A program made the translations under genes and the position numbers. A stretch of DNA of 64,000 nt from Oscillatoriales cyanobacterium PMM_0080 (lineage in GTDB: Bacteria > Cyanobacteriota > Cyanobacteriia > Cyanobacteriales > Microcoleaceae): the NCBI GenBank assembly GCA_949127775.1, contig CASBQF010000066.1:1-64000 (forward strand). The letters run 5' to 3'. The stretch's first letter is position 1, and each line of letters begins with the position of its first letter. The notes beneath the pieces were generated by a model. It had not been told where the DNA came from, did not search any database, and worked only from the letters and a program-made list of their open reading frames with translations. Below are positions 16,502-24,076 of the stretch, piece after piece.

Positions 16502-16817
16502 AATCTCTCCAGTATTTTTTAGCTTGGCTAATATCTCGTTCTTGAGTGCTTTTATCACCGCCACATAGCAGCAACACAACTGTTAACCCGACTTGTCCAA
16601 AATAAACCCGATAGCCTGGGCCATAATCAATTTTAAGTTCATAAACTGCCGCTCCTACTGAGCGATAATCTCCCAGATTGCCAAGCTCAACTCGCCTCAG
16701 TCGCTTCTTGATTTTAGATACAGTTTTAGTATCTTGAAGGGAATCAAGCCATCCTTCAAAGGGACTTGTCCCGTCGGCTTTGAGGTAGTTTTGTACTTCT
16801 CGTGGTTGAGCTTCCAT
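16473..16817 (-). CDS. RelE/HigB-like toxin (addiction module killer protein)
   Basis: 114 aa. SPFEGWLDSLQDTKTVSKIK, RLRRVELGNLGDYRSVG, VYELKIDYGPGYRVYFGQVG and VVLLLCGGDKSTQERDISQA follow the killer-protein subgroup of RelE/ParE toxins (TIGR02683, phage Gp49-like), which cleave ribosome-bound mRNA. The basic K-I-K-K-R-L-R-R helix, GYRVYF strand and G-G-D-K-S-T-Q loop are conserved, so it looks intact. First gene of the pair with the antidote at 16184-16501. Start ATG at 16817. Confidence 0.87.
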   Translation of the reverse strand: MEAQPREVQNYLKADGTSPFEGWLDSLQDTKTVSKIKKRLRRVELGNLGDYRSVGAAVYELKIDYGPGYRVYFGQVGLTVVLLLCGGDKSTQERDISQAKKYWRDYERTQTANN

Positions 16818-16967
16818 AATTTTAACATAGGCAATCAGGATTTTAATGGGAGCGATCGTGTGTCATTTCACTACTTTTTGCAAGAGTATCCTAGCATAAC
16901 TTGAGCTACCTGATTCATAGTAGCCTCATCGTTTATTATTTAGAAAATGAGTGCTTAAGGGACGATT

Positions 16968-17609
16968 TTAGACTGAGGTTTCTTCTTTGATACGAGTCGA
17001 ATAATATTGTTTCATAGATTCTTGAGAAATAATGGCATGACAAGATTCGTCTCTGGGTATATTCCCTCTCGCTTCTAGCCAAGGCATTTCATCGCAAATC
17101 ATTCGTTCCAAAGTTTCATCATCATCTTCAAAATAGGCATCTGCAACTTCTTCCAGAAATTCCCCTATTTCTTCAGAAAGTTTCGGTTGTTCGATTTTAT
17201 CTGCAATTTGTTCACAGCTAAATTGGCTTTGATACTTCTCTAGTAAATCAGGAATCACCGGGCCGTGAACCCACGCTTGAAAATCCGCATTAAAGAGTGG
17301 CATTCCATAAATTGCCAAATGCCAAGCTTGAGCGTAATACACGAGTTTTTGTAGCTTGTAGACGTTGATTTCTACATCGGATTGCGAGGCTAACCAAATG
17401 AAATAATTTGCAATCTCGCGATCGCTCAGTGTTTCCAAATTGGTTGGAACTGCAATAATTTTCAGTTGACCCTTAGCTAGATGTTCCAATAGTTCAGAAA
17501 CAGACAAATTGAATTGTTCAGCAATTTGCTCAACTTTTTGCCAGACTGGATAATTTACAGTTACTTGATATTCAGTTTTGATTGAAGGAGCTTGGGTCAT
17601 GGCTAGCAT
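16968..17609 (-). CDS. Panacea-domain (DUF4065) protein
   Basis: 213 aa. Residues about 75-205 carry the Panacea/SocA-like/GepA domain: VEINVYKLQKLVYYAQAWHL, FNADFQAWVHGPVIPDLLEK and W-L-E-A-R-G then H-A-I-I-S-Q-E-S-M-K-Q-Y-Y. In characterised PanTA systems this domain neutralises many unrelated toxins encoded next to it. The N-terminal 70 residues (VTVNYPVWQKVEQIAEQFNL, SVSELLEHLAKGQL) look like a small helical, possibly DNA-binding, extension. No toxin is directly adjacent; the RelE-type pair starts 150 bp downstream on the same strand. An ATG three codons in (17600) is an alternative start. Confidence 0.82.
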   Translation of the reverse strand: MLAMTQAPSIKTEYQVTVNYPVWQKVEQIAEQFNLSVSELLEHLAKGQLKIIAVPTNLETLSDREIANYFIWLASQSDVEINVYKLQKLVYYAQAWHLAIYGMPLFNADFQAWVHGPVIPDLLEKYQSQFSCEQIADKIEQPKLSEEIGEFLEEVADAYFEDDDETLERMICDEMPWLEARGNIPRDESCHAIISQESMKQYYSTRIKEETSV

Positions 17610-17639
17610 TTCTTAGCGTTGACTAAAATAATTATAGAA

Positions 17640-17790
17640 AACCCGGCGGTTGAAACCGCGTCTATACAGACAAAACCCGCCTCCGCGGGTTGAAGAAAAT
17701 ACGGTAGTTGAAATCATGTTATCTTATTCAGTCCCTCTGAGCTCGGACATCGTTTGTATAGACGCGGTTTCAACCGCCGTCTGGTTTTTT
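17640..17790. repeat. Hairpin repeats with GGCGGTTGAAACCGCGTCTA termini
   Basis: Outer arms GGCGGTTGAAACCGCGTCTA (17644) and TAGACGCGGTTTCAACCGCC (about 17759) are perfect inverse complements; an inner AACCCGCCTCCGCGGGTT palindrome sits near 17685. Same family as 10360-10640. The right arm overlaps the region just past the M20 gene stop. Confidence 0.85.
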
Positions 17791-18970
17791 ATTTCTGCTT
17801 CCAATATTGACAGGCCGCATAGGCCAAGGTGACAGCGCCGGTCACAATGGCGGCTTCATCCACCTCAAACTGCGGGTGATGGAGGGGATAGTTAGGTTTA
17901 TCAGCCAATCCTACTCCCAAGCGAAACATCGTTCCCGGCGCGTGTTCTAAATACATTGAAAAATCTTCCGCGCCGAGGGATGGTTCTGGTAAAATTTGAA
18001 CGCGCGATCGACCTAAAGCTTCTAAAGCCGCACCTTCGAGTAATTGCGTCAGTTTAGGATCATTTTGGACTCCGGGCACGCCGCGCTTGTAGGTGAGTTC
18101 GTACTTAGCGCCGTAAGTCGCGCAGACACTCGATACAATTTGTTCGATCCAAGCCGGCAGTTTTTCGTGGGTTTCGGGATGTAGCGATCGCACCGTGCCC
18201 AATAATTTTACGCGATCGGCAATCACGTTTGGTGCACGTCCGCCGCTAATTTGCCCGATCGTCAAAACCACAGGCCTCAAAGGATTTTGCGTGCGACTAA
18301 TCGCCTGCTGCAAAGTAGTAATAATCTGAGAAGCGATCCAAATTGCATCGATCGCCTCGTGGGGACGCGCACCGTGGCCGGATTCGCCCATCACAATCAA
18401 TTCTAGGTCATCCGCCGCAGCAGTCAGTGCCCCGTGGCGGATACCGATACAACCGCCCGGAATCGTCGGAAAAACGTGCACTCCGAGGATGCCATCAACA
18501 TCTTGCATCGCCCCATCTGCAATCATCCAGCGAGCACCTTGAGCAATCTCTTCCGCCGGCTGAAACAAGAAACGGACGTTACCGGGTAATTTTTCTTTTA
18601 ACTCAGACAATATCATCGCTGCACCCAAACCGACTGTGGTGTGGATGTCGTGGCCGCAGGCGTGCATCACTCCCTCGTTGCGGGAGGCAAATTCTAGGTT
18701 AGTACGTTCTTGAATCGGCAAAGCGTCCATATCCGTGCGAATTGCCAGCCAGCGGGACTCGTTGCTGTTACCTTTGAGTTCGCCGAGGACTCCTGTTTTG
18801 CCGATTCCTTCCGTGGCGCGGACTCCCCTGGAAGCGAGGACTCCGGCTACATAGGCGGCGGTTTGATATTCTTTGCCGCTGAGCTCGGGGTTTGAGTGGA
18901 TGTGGCGACGGATTTCGATTAAGCGGGGGGCGAGGGTGGCTGCTAGTTCTTGGATGCGGGCAAGAAGCAT
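17789..18970 (-). CDS. M20-family amidohydrolase (IAA-amino acid hydrolase-like)
   Basis: 393 aa metallopeptidase/amidohydrolase of the M20D group that hydrolyses N-acyl or amino-acid conjugates. Metal-binding and catalytic blocks are HACGHDIHTTVGLGAAMIL, LFQPAEEIAQGARWMIADG, LGVHVFP and the C-terminal LGAEDFSMYLEHAPGTMFR, LHHPQFEVDE. The dimerisation (lid) domain is around residues 185-290, with PHEAIDAI. Substrate cannot be fixed; cyanobacterial members are annotated as N-acyl-L-amino acid amidohydrolases. Stand-alone gene, ATG at 18970. Confidence 0.92.
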   Translation of the reverse strand: MLLARIQELAATLAPRLIEIRRHIHSNPELSGKEYQTAAYVAGVLASRGVRATEGIGKTGVLGELKGNSNESRWLAIRTDMDALPIQERTNLEFASRNEGVMHACGHDIHTTVGLGAAMILSELKEKLPGNVRFLFQPAEEIAQGARWMIADGAMQDVDGILGVHVFPTIPGGCIGIRHGALTAAADDLELIVMGESGHGARPHEAIDAIWIASQIITTLQQAISRTQNPLRPVVLTIGQISGGRAPNVIADRVKLLGTVRSLHPETHEKLPAWIEQIVSSVCATYGAKYELTYKRGVPGVQNDPKLTQLLEGAALEALGRSRVQILPEPSLGAEDFSMYLEHAPGTMFRLGVGLADKPNYPLHHPQFEVDEAAIVTGAVTLAYAACQYWKQK

Positions 18971-19157
18971 GAATTTTGTTGGGAGAGCTTTAATTTACTA
19001 GGGTAACGCAAATGCTTGGGTGTGACACTGAAGATTTTTTTACCGCAGAGGCCGCAGAGGACGCAGAGAGAAGAGGGAAAAGAGTGTTAGGTAGAGATGG
19101 GGAATAGGAGTCTATATTGTAGGTTTGAATGCGGTTTTTTAGTTGAGAATTATTTGT

Positions 19158-20621
19158 ATGATTAGTTTTGGATTGTGGAATTTGTTTATGATCATTACAA
19201 TCGCTTTCTTGCTAAATCGTAATTTGCGATTAGACTGCGACCGAAAAGCATGGCAAGATTTTGTGTTTTTCAAACATCCTTTTATCCAAAAATTGAGTCA
19301 TTTTTTTTCTAGATCTATCGTTAACTTTATTTGCCAAGCAGTGCTTGTATTAATTCTCACCAGATTTCTGTGTTATGCAGGTTGGTTGGTTTACGATTTG
19401 ACTCATCGATCCGATCCGCCTTACTGGGATTTTAAGTGGTTTTATGTGGCGAGTAAATTAGCTCATCAGCATTTAAGTCCGTTTAATATCGAGGTATTTA
19501 ACAAAGGTTTTTGTAGCATCACCAATGTGTGTGGGTTAATTCCATCTTTTGTTTATCCACCTAATGTCATTCCTCTGATCTGGTTTCTTGGTTATTTTCC
19601 GATGAAGGCTGCATTCAACTTTTGGATTGTACTGCACCTTATTGCCACAGGTGTTGTTTTATGGGGAACGAATATCCTGTTAGAGTGGAAGTCACGAGCT
19701 TTTAGGACTATTTGCAGTATGTTAGTGATATTTATCTATGGTTTTGTCTTCGATCTACAAGTCGGCAATGTGGCAACTTTTATTGCTGTTTTGCTATTGT
19801 GGATGTTTATCTTAGCTCGAAATAATCTGGATTTGCCCGCAGGAGTTTTATTAGGAATTGCTCTGTTTAAACCGACATTGGTTATATTATTTATTCCCTA
19901 TTTTTTGATAAAAAAACGGTTTTATCTAGTTTTTGTATCGATAATTACGGCGATTTGTCTAGCACTGACTGGTTTGGCTATATCGGGTAATTCTGTAACA
20001 GGCTTTCTACAAGATGCTATTCGTGGATTTCCACTCTGGCTGAACGATCCATCGAATAATCCTTATATTTCGATGAGTCGCATTGATTTAAGAGTTTTGG
20101 GGCCGAGATTTTTTCCCGATAGTCCATTTGTGGCTAAGCTATTCTCTGACTTAATTATTCTACTGTTAGTTGGTTTAGTCAGTTGGTATTTTTATAGAAA
20201 ACAATCTCGCACTGCTTGGTCAAAAAATATTGATTTATCTGAAATGGTGTTAGTTTCCTGTTTGAGTATTGGCATCAACTATTCTCAGCCAACGAGTTCT
20301 GTGATGCTAGCACCTGCGGTAGTCTTTTTGCTCAACGACTTATATTTTCAGATTAAATATTGTGTCTTTTCTGGCAAAAGAATGTCTATTTGGTTATTGG
20401 GAGTTGGCTGTATTTTGATGCAAACCGCAGTGATTTATGGCGGGTTATTGGTATTTTTCGGCAAGCGCTGGAACTGGAAGGGTGGGGAATTGCCTTATTT
20501 GTTGAAAGTAACTGTTTTTTCACTACCTAGTTATGCCATTTTAGGGATTACTTTGAGTGTTTTAGTTTTAGCAATTACATCTATTGGTCAAAAACAGGTT
20601 GGTGAATTTGACCGATCGTAG
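19158..20621 (+). CDS. GT87 (DUF2029)-like polytopic membrane glycosyltransferase
   Basis: 487 aa integral membrane protein with about ten helices. The segment HRSDPPYWDFKWFYVASKLA, with an Asp after the first helix, and FVYPPNVIPLIWFLGYFP match the GT-C glycosyltransferase family 87, whose members use polyprenyl-phosphate sugars in the periplasm. LPAGVLLGIALFKPTLVILF is another family hallmark. I start at the ATG 19158; the frame also has TTG at 19143. Acceptor and sugar are unknown; no other polysaccharide genes are adjacent. Confidence 0.75.
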   Translation: MISFGLWNLFMIITIAFLLNRNLRLDCDRKAWQDFVFFKHPFIQKLSHFFSRSIVNFICQAVLVLILTRFLCYAGWLVYDLTHRSDPPYWDFKWFYVASKLAHQHLSPFNIEVFNKGFCSITNVCGLIPSFVYPPNVIPLIWFLGYFPMKAAFNFWIVLHLIATGVVLWGTNILLEWKSRAFRTICSMLVIFIYGFVFDLQVGNVATFIAVLLLWMFILARNNLDLPAGVLLGIALFKPTLVILFIPYFLIKKRFYLVFVSIITAICLALTGLAISGNSVTGFLQDAIRGFPLWLNDPSNNPYISMSRIDLRVLGPRFFPDSPFVAKLFSDLIILLLVGLVSWYFYRKQSRTAWSKNIDLSEMVLVSCLSIGINYSQPTSSVMLAPAVVFLLNDLYFQIKYCVFSGKRMSIWLLGVGCILMQTAVIYGGLLVFFGKRWNWKGGELPYLLKVTVFSLPSYAILGITLSVLVLAITSIGQKQVGEFDRS

Positions 20622-20738
20622 TCGATGTCTAATGATTGCGGAGGGCGATGGCTGTCGCCTCAGCTATCGCCTATGCACTTTTTGATGTGAATTGCGATCG
20701 CGCTTTGTCAAGTTAAAATCGCTTTTTCACAATAATTA

Positions 20739-21305
20739 TTAATGAATGCAAGAGTTACGGTAGTAATAAAAGCCACTTTTTTTGTGATACAAAACCCAGC
20801 CAGTATAACAGTCGATCGGCGGTTGACCAAATTTGTTTTTAGGCCAGATCGAACCGTAGGGCCCTGGCCCGCCATCTCCGCAGCGCAGATGTGCAGTATC
20901 TGTCAGTATTTCTCGATCTATTTTAGCATTTCCAAACATGGGAATTATGCCTAATAATTTATCAGAGTTCTCAGTTTGTTCCAAAAACCAAGCTTGAATC
21001 ATTTTAAAACTTTCCGGGGAACAAGTCGATAAACTTTTCGGTAAAGGTTTGTCATCTTGATAATTAGCCGTGGTACGCACTCGCATCCAAATATCTTGCC
21101 CTGATTTCGGCCAAATATAACCGCTTCCAGTGACTAAATCTCCGATTACTAGATGTTGATCCTTTACAAATGGAAATTGGTCATTATATAATTTCTCGCC
21201 TCCAACTGGTTGAGGAATATCTAGAACAAATGCCACAAATATAAGTCCAATTAAGGCGATTGGAATACCGCATAAAATTCCGATCGCCAATACAACTTTT
21301 TTCAT
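20739..21305 (-). CDS. Hypothetical membrane-anchored protein
   Basis: 188 aa. A single N-terminal helix (LAIGILCGIPIALIGLIFVA) acts as anchor or uncleaved signal. The external part is rich in W, Y and G, with GYIWPKSGQDIWMRVRTT, LRCGDGGPGPYGSIWPKN and C-Y-T-G-W-V-L-Y; four Cys could form disulfides. I do not recognise the family. ATG at 21305, convergent with the GT87-like gene. Confidence 0.65.
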   Translation of the reverse strand: MKKVVLAIGILCGIPIALIGLIFVAFVLDIPQPVGGEKLYNDQFPFVKDQHLVIGDLVTGSGYIWPKSGQDIWMRVRTTANYQDDKPLPKSLSTCSPESFKMIQAWFLEQTENSDKLLGIIPMFGNAKIDREILTDTAHLRCGDGGPGPYGSIWPKNKFGQPPIDCYTGWVLYHKKSGFYYYRNSCIH

Positions 21306-21316
21306 AATTTTATCTT

Positions 21317-21415
21317 TTATTTAATGGTTAATTTGGCTTCGCTAGTGCGATCGCCCATTTTCCCTGTTATCGTCACAGTTCCCGATCGCAGCGCTTGTTT
21401 CACTGTCTTCTCCAT
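21317..21415 (-). CDS. Possible 32-codon small ORF upstream of the anchored protein
   Basis: Starts with ATG GAG AAG (MEKTVKQALRSGTVTITGKM) and ends in TAA 11 bp before the next gene on the same strand. The frame is open a further 12 codons upstream (RHYRQLTSEETL) without a better start, so it could equally be the decayed 3' end of a longer gene. No family recognised. Confidence 0.25.
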   Translation of the reverse strand: MEKTVKQALRSGTVTITGKMGDRTSEAKLTIK

Positions 21416-21445
21416 CAATGTCTCTTCAGAGGTTAATTGTCTGTA

Positions 21446-21580
21446 ATGGCGATCGATCTAGCTTTGTATGCCAAAAACAAAATTGGCATAGGGTTTGATC
21501 GAGTATATTTAAATTTAGATAATGAAGCAAATAGAATCAAAAATTGTGAATGGAAATCAGATATTATTCTTGAGACTTGA
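21446..21580 (+). CDS. Possible 44-codon small ORF upstream of cobL
   Basis: ATG to TGA, product beginning MAIDLALYAKNKIGIGFDRV. It lies in the 300-bp gap before cobL on the same strand, 27 bp from the cobL start. No clear Shine-Dalgarno and no recognised family; listed only because the reading frame is clean. Confidence 0.2.
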   Translation: MAIDLALYAKNKIGIGFDRVYLNLDNEANRIKNCEWKSDIILET

Positions 21581-21607
21581 TAAGTTGTAATTAGTAGTCA
21601 GGGCGCA

Positions 21608-22816
21608 ATGGATAAATGGCTTGCGGTGGTAGGGATTGGCGAAGACGGACTTTTGGGATTGAGCCCGATCGCCCTTTCGTTACTCGATCGCGCTAAAATC
21701 ATTGTCGGCGGCGCGCGCCACCTCGCAATGCTACCCACCGACGACACCCGCGAAAAATTAGTTTGGGCTTCACCACTGCAAACAACCGTTGACGACATCA
21801 TCAGCCGTCGCGGAGAGTCTGTCTGCGTGCTCGCAAGCGGCGATCCGATGTGTCACGGAATTGGTGTCACGTTGTCGCGCCAAATTCCCATTTCGGAAAT
21901 GACTGTGATTCCCGCAGCCTCGGCTTTCAGCCTTGCTTGCGCGCGTTTGGGCTGGGCTTTGGCGGATGTTGAGACTTTCAGTTTAACCAATCGCCCAGTT
22001 TCATCGATCGCCCTTAGTTTCTCTCCCGGTGCACGCTTGCTAGTCTTGAGTGCCGATCGACATACAGCGGGAAAGGTCGCCGAATTGTTGACACAGCGGG
22101 GGTTTGGCAGCAGTTTGATGACTGTGTTCGAGCGGATGTCGGGGGATGCGGAACGGCGGATTGAGGGGCTTGCAGCAGCTTGGAATATGCCGGATTTGGA
22201 TGATTTGAATGCGATCGCGATCGCAGTTGTAGCCGATCGTGAAACTCTGCTGATTCCCCGCACCTCCGGCTTACCGGATGCAGCCTATCGCCACGATGGA
22301 CAGTTGACCAAACGGGAGATTCGAGCCGTTACTCTGTCAACTTTGGCGCCGATTCCGGGTGAGTTGCTGTGGGATGTGGGCGCGGGTTGTGGCTCGATCG
22401 CGATTGAGTGGATGCGGAGTCATCGGAGTTGTCGGGCGATCGCGATCGAGCGTCATCCAACTAGACTGGAATACATTGCCGAAAACGCCTCTAATTTGGG
22501 TGTTCCTGAGCTCAAAATCGTGGCGGGAGACGCACCCGAAGCTTTGGCAAATTTGCCTCAACCAAATGCTATTTTCATCGGCGGCGGTGTCACCGCAGAA
22601 GCTTTGCTGGAAACCTGTTGGAATGCTTTAGGTGAAGGCGGCCGTTTGGTGGTTAATGCGGTGACGATTGAGAGCGAACTTACGGTGCTGCAATGGCATT
22701 CTTTGCACGGCGGAGAGTTGATTAGAATTGGGATTCAGCGGGTTGGTGCGATCGGCTCTTTTCAGGGTTGGAAACCGCTAGCACCGGTGACTCAGTGGGC
22801 GGTAGTTAAGAGATGA
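21608..22816 (+). CDS. cobL: Precorrin-6Y C5,15-methyltransferase (CbiE-CbiT fusion)
   Basis: 402 aa bifunctional enzyme of cobalamin synthesis. Residues 1-210 are the CbiE tetrapyrrole methylase: AVVGIGEDGLLGLSPIALSL, IIVGGARHLAMLP, VLASGDPMCHGIGVTL and P-A-A-S-A-F-S-L-A-C-A-R. Residues 220-402 are the CbiT decarboxylating methyltransferase, with SAM motif I LLWDVGAGCGSIAIEWMR and motif FIGGGVTAEALLETCW. It methylates C5 and C15 and removes the C12 acetate. Other cob genes are not adjacent, as is usual in cyanobacteria. No cobalamin riboswitch recognised upstream. Confidence 0.95.
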   Translation: MDKWLAVVGIGEDGLLGLSPIALSLLDRAKIIVGGARHLAMLPTDDTREKLVWASPLQTTVDDIISRRGESVCVLASGDPMCHGIGVTLSRQIPISEMTVIPAASAFSLACARLGWALADVETFSLTNRPVSSIALSFSPGARLLVLSADRHTAGKVAELLTQRGFGSSLMTVFERMSGDAERRIEGLAAAWNMPDLDDLNAIAIAVVADRETLLIPRTSGLPDAAYRHDGQLTKREIRAVTLSTLAPIPGELLWDVGAGCGSIAIEWMRSHRSCRAIAIERHPTRLEYIAENASNLGVPELKIVAGDAPEALANLPQPNAIFIGGGVTAEALLETCWNALGEGGRLVVNAVTIESELTVLQWHSLHGGELIRIGIQRVGAIGSFQGWKPLAPVTQWAVVKR

Positions 22817-22877
22817 AAGGCGATCGATAGTTAGATTGGTGGGTGGGATGGCGATCGCTTTGTTTGATACTTTTGAC

Positions 22878-23279
22878 TTACTGACGCAGCCAGACAATTT
22901 GAGACTGTTGTGCCAAAGAATCAGCAAGAAAATCAGCTTGTTCACCATCGTCTTCAGCGTAAGGTAGATGTATGATTTCAGCGTGAGAGATAGAATCAGG
23001 AATTACATCTAAGCCTAACTCGCGGATGCTTGCTACTTCCAGTCGAGCAACTCCATAACACTTTTTGAATCTTGCAGCACATTGTTCGGCAGTAAAAACA
23101 CTAGCAATGTTCACAGAAAGACCTCGTTCATTTTTATCTTGACGCAAGTAGTAAGCTTCAGATTCAACCAATCCAGTATCTTCATTAATCCACTGTTTCC
23201 GCAGCAATGCTCGATAGACGCTTTCACTGTTAAGTAGTGGTTGAAACTCTGACTCACTGTCAGGAGGTTGTTCATTCAT
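22878..23279 (-). CDS. Second gene of unrecognised two-gene cassette, copy 2
   Basis: 133 aa, unknown function, diverged counterpart of 15285-15647. Shared landmarks are VYRALLRKQ, EDTGLVESEAYYLR, GLSVNIASVFTAEQC, GVARLEVASIRELGLDV, D-S-I-S-H-A-E-I-I-H and FLADSLAQQSQIV. Its ATG overlaps the stop of the upstream partner by four bases (ATGA at 23276-23279), which points to translational coupling. The N-terminal 20 residues are acidic and absent from copy 1. Confidence 0.78.
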   Translation of the reverse strand: MNEQPPDSESEFQPLLNSESVYRALLRKQWINEDTGLVESEAYYLRQDKNERGLSVNIASVFTAEQCAARFKKCYGVARLEVASIRELGLDVIPDSISHAEIIHLPYAEDDGEQADFLADSLAQQSQIVWLRQ

Positions 23280-23689
23280 ACTCGATTAAACCAGTTTAGC
23301 CGATCGACTAATGTTGCTGCGGAGATTAAGTTTTCTGAACCGTGTTCATCACCTTGGCGATGATAAATACGAATTGGCTGTTCATCAGTAAAGGGACAAA
23401 ACAACCGGACTTTACGAGCAGGCTGTATACTTGTCCAAGTGAGGCTAACCCCGCCTTGATGGTCGGTACAAACTGATGCTTTGGGAAATGTTATTCCCAT
23501 CAGAGAATGTGCTTCTATAACTAAGTTAACTGCTGTTTTGAAAGCGCGGTCGCTGGGTTTTAAAGTGCCGTATTCATCTTCATCTTCATCTCCTTCATAA
23601 AGTTCGACGAGACGCTTGAGAGTGATAGTGAAGCCTGAGCCATTATTATTGCTACTGCTATGATGTACAACTTCCTTAGCTATAGTCAT
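23276..23689 (-). CDS. First gene of unrecognised two-gene cassette, copy 2
   Basis: 137 aa, counterpart of 15656-16054. It has LKRLVELYEGDEDEDEYGTL then KPSDRAFKTAVNLVIEA, and a beta-rich half with GGVSLTWTSIQPARKVRLFC and IRIYHRQGDEHGS. The acidic DEDEDEYG replaces the SDWDSYG of copy 1. Its start codon is embedded in the last codons of a truncated PIN-toxin remnant (TTATGA at 23686-23691), so this cassette is physically joined to a vapBC-type locus. No catalytic motif seen. Confidence 0.78.
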   Translation of the reverse strand: MTIAKEVVHHSSSNNNGSGFTITLKRLVELYEGDEDEDEYGTLKPSDRAFKTAVNLVIEAHSLMGITFPKASVCTDHQGGVSLTWTSIQPARKVRLFCPFTDEQPIRIYHRQGDEHGSENLISAATLVDRLNWFNRV

Positions 23690-23775
23690 AAGATAAATCT
23701 CTTGCTGATGGAAGGTTCGCCCCGAAATGCACTAATTAGAACACCTGAATCCAGATAAGTTAGTTTATCAGACAC
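23686..23775 (-). pseudogene. Truncated VapC-like PIN toxin, N-terminal 29 codons
   Basis: Starting at GTG 23775-23773, which overlaps the last codons of the putative antitoxin, the minus strand encodes LTYLDSGVLISAFRGEPSIS followed by KRFIL and TGA. T-Y-L-D-S-G-V-L-I-S-A is the first strand of a PIN domain with the first catalytic Asp. The remaining three acidic residues are missing. The stop overlaps the ATG of the next cassette gene. Confidence 0.75.
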
Positions 23776-24010
23776 CGTAGCCACCTCGACGATCGGCAAT
23801 TTCTTGCTCTAACTCCACTTCATTGAGGAGTTTCATACCGTTAGCGATCGCCCGTTGGCGAAGTTTCCACAGGGTTTGACCGAGTTGTGTTTTGGGGGTA
23901 AATTCAGGTGAAGATTTGAGCGCTAGAGCTTGGGTAAACTGAAGAACTTTTGCGCGATCGGCGGGGGCAAGTTCGCGCCAGTATTGTAGGAGGATTTTTT
24001 CGGGAGGCAT
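23768..24010 (-). CDS. VapB-like antitoxin
   Basis: 80 aa. LQYWRELAPADRAKVLQFTQ in the N-terminal half and a long amphipathic C-terminal region (LWKLRQRAIANGMKLLNEVE, LEQEIADRRGG) resemble the small cyanobacterial antitoxins that precede PIN-domain toxins. The overlap of its 3' end with a PIN-type reading frame supports this. With the toxin reduced to 29 codons, it is now an orphan. ATG at 24010; a short spacer separates it from the restriction-modification gene on the same strand. Confidence 0.6.
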   Translation of the reverse strand: MPPEKILLQYWRELAPADRAKVLQFTQALALKSSPEFTPKTQLGQTLWKLRQRAIANGMKLLNEVELEQEIADRRGGYGV

Positions 24011-24076
24011 GGAAAACTTTTGGGAGTGAATGTATAATCTATTTTAATCTTTTTGCTAACAATTGCCAACCGAAAT

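Noticed and set aside
21306..21607. Cobalamin riboswitch before cobL
   Set aside because: No B12-box-like sequence or conserved core recognised in the 300 bp upstream.
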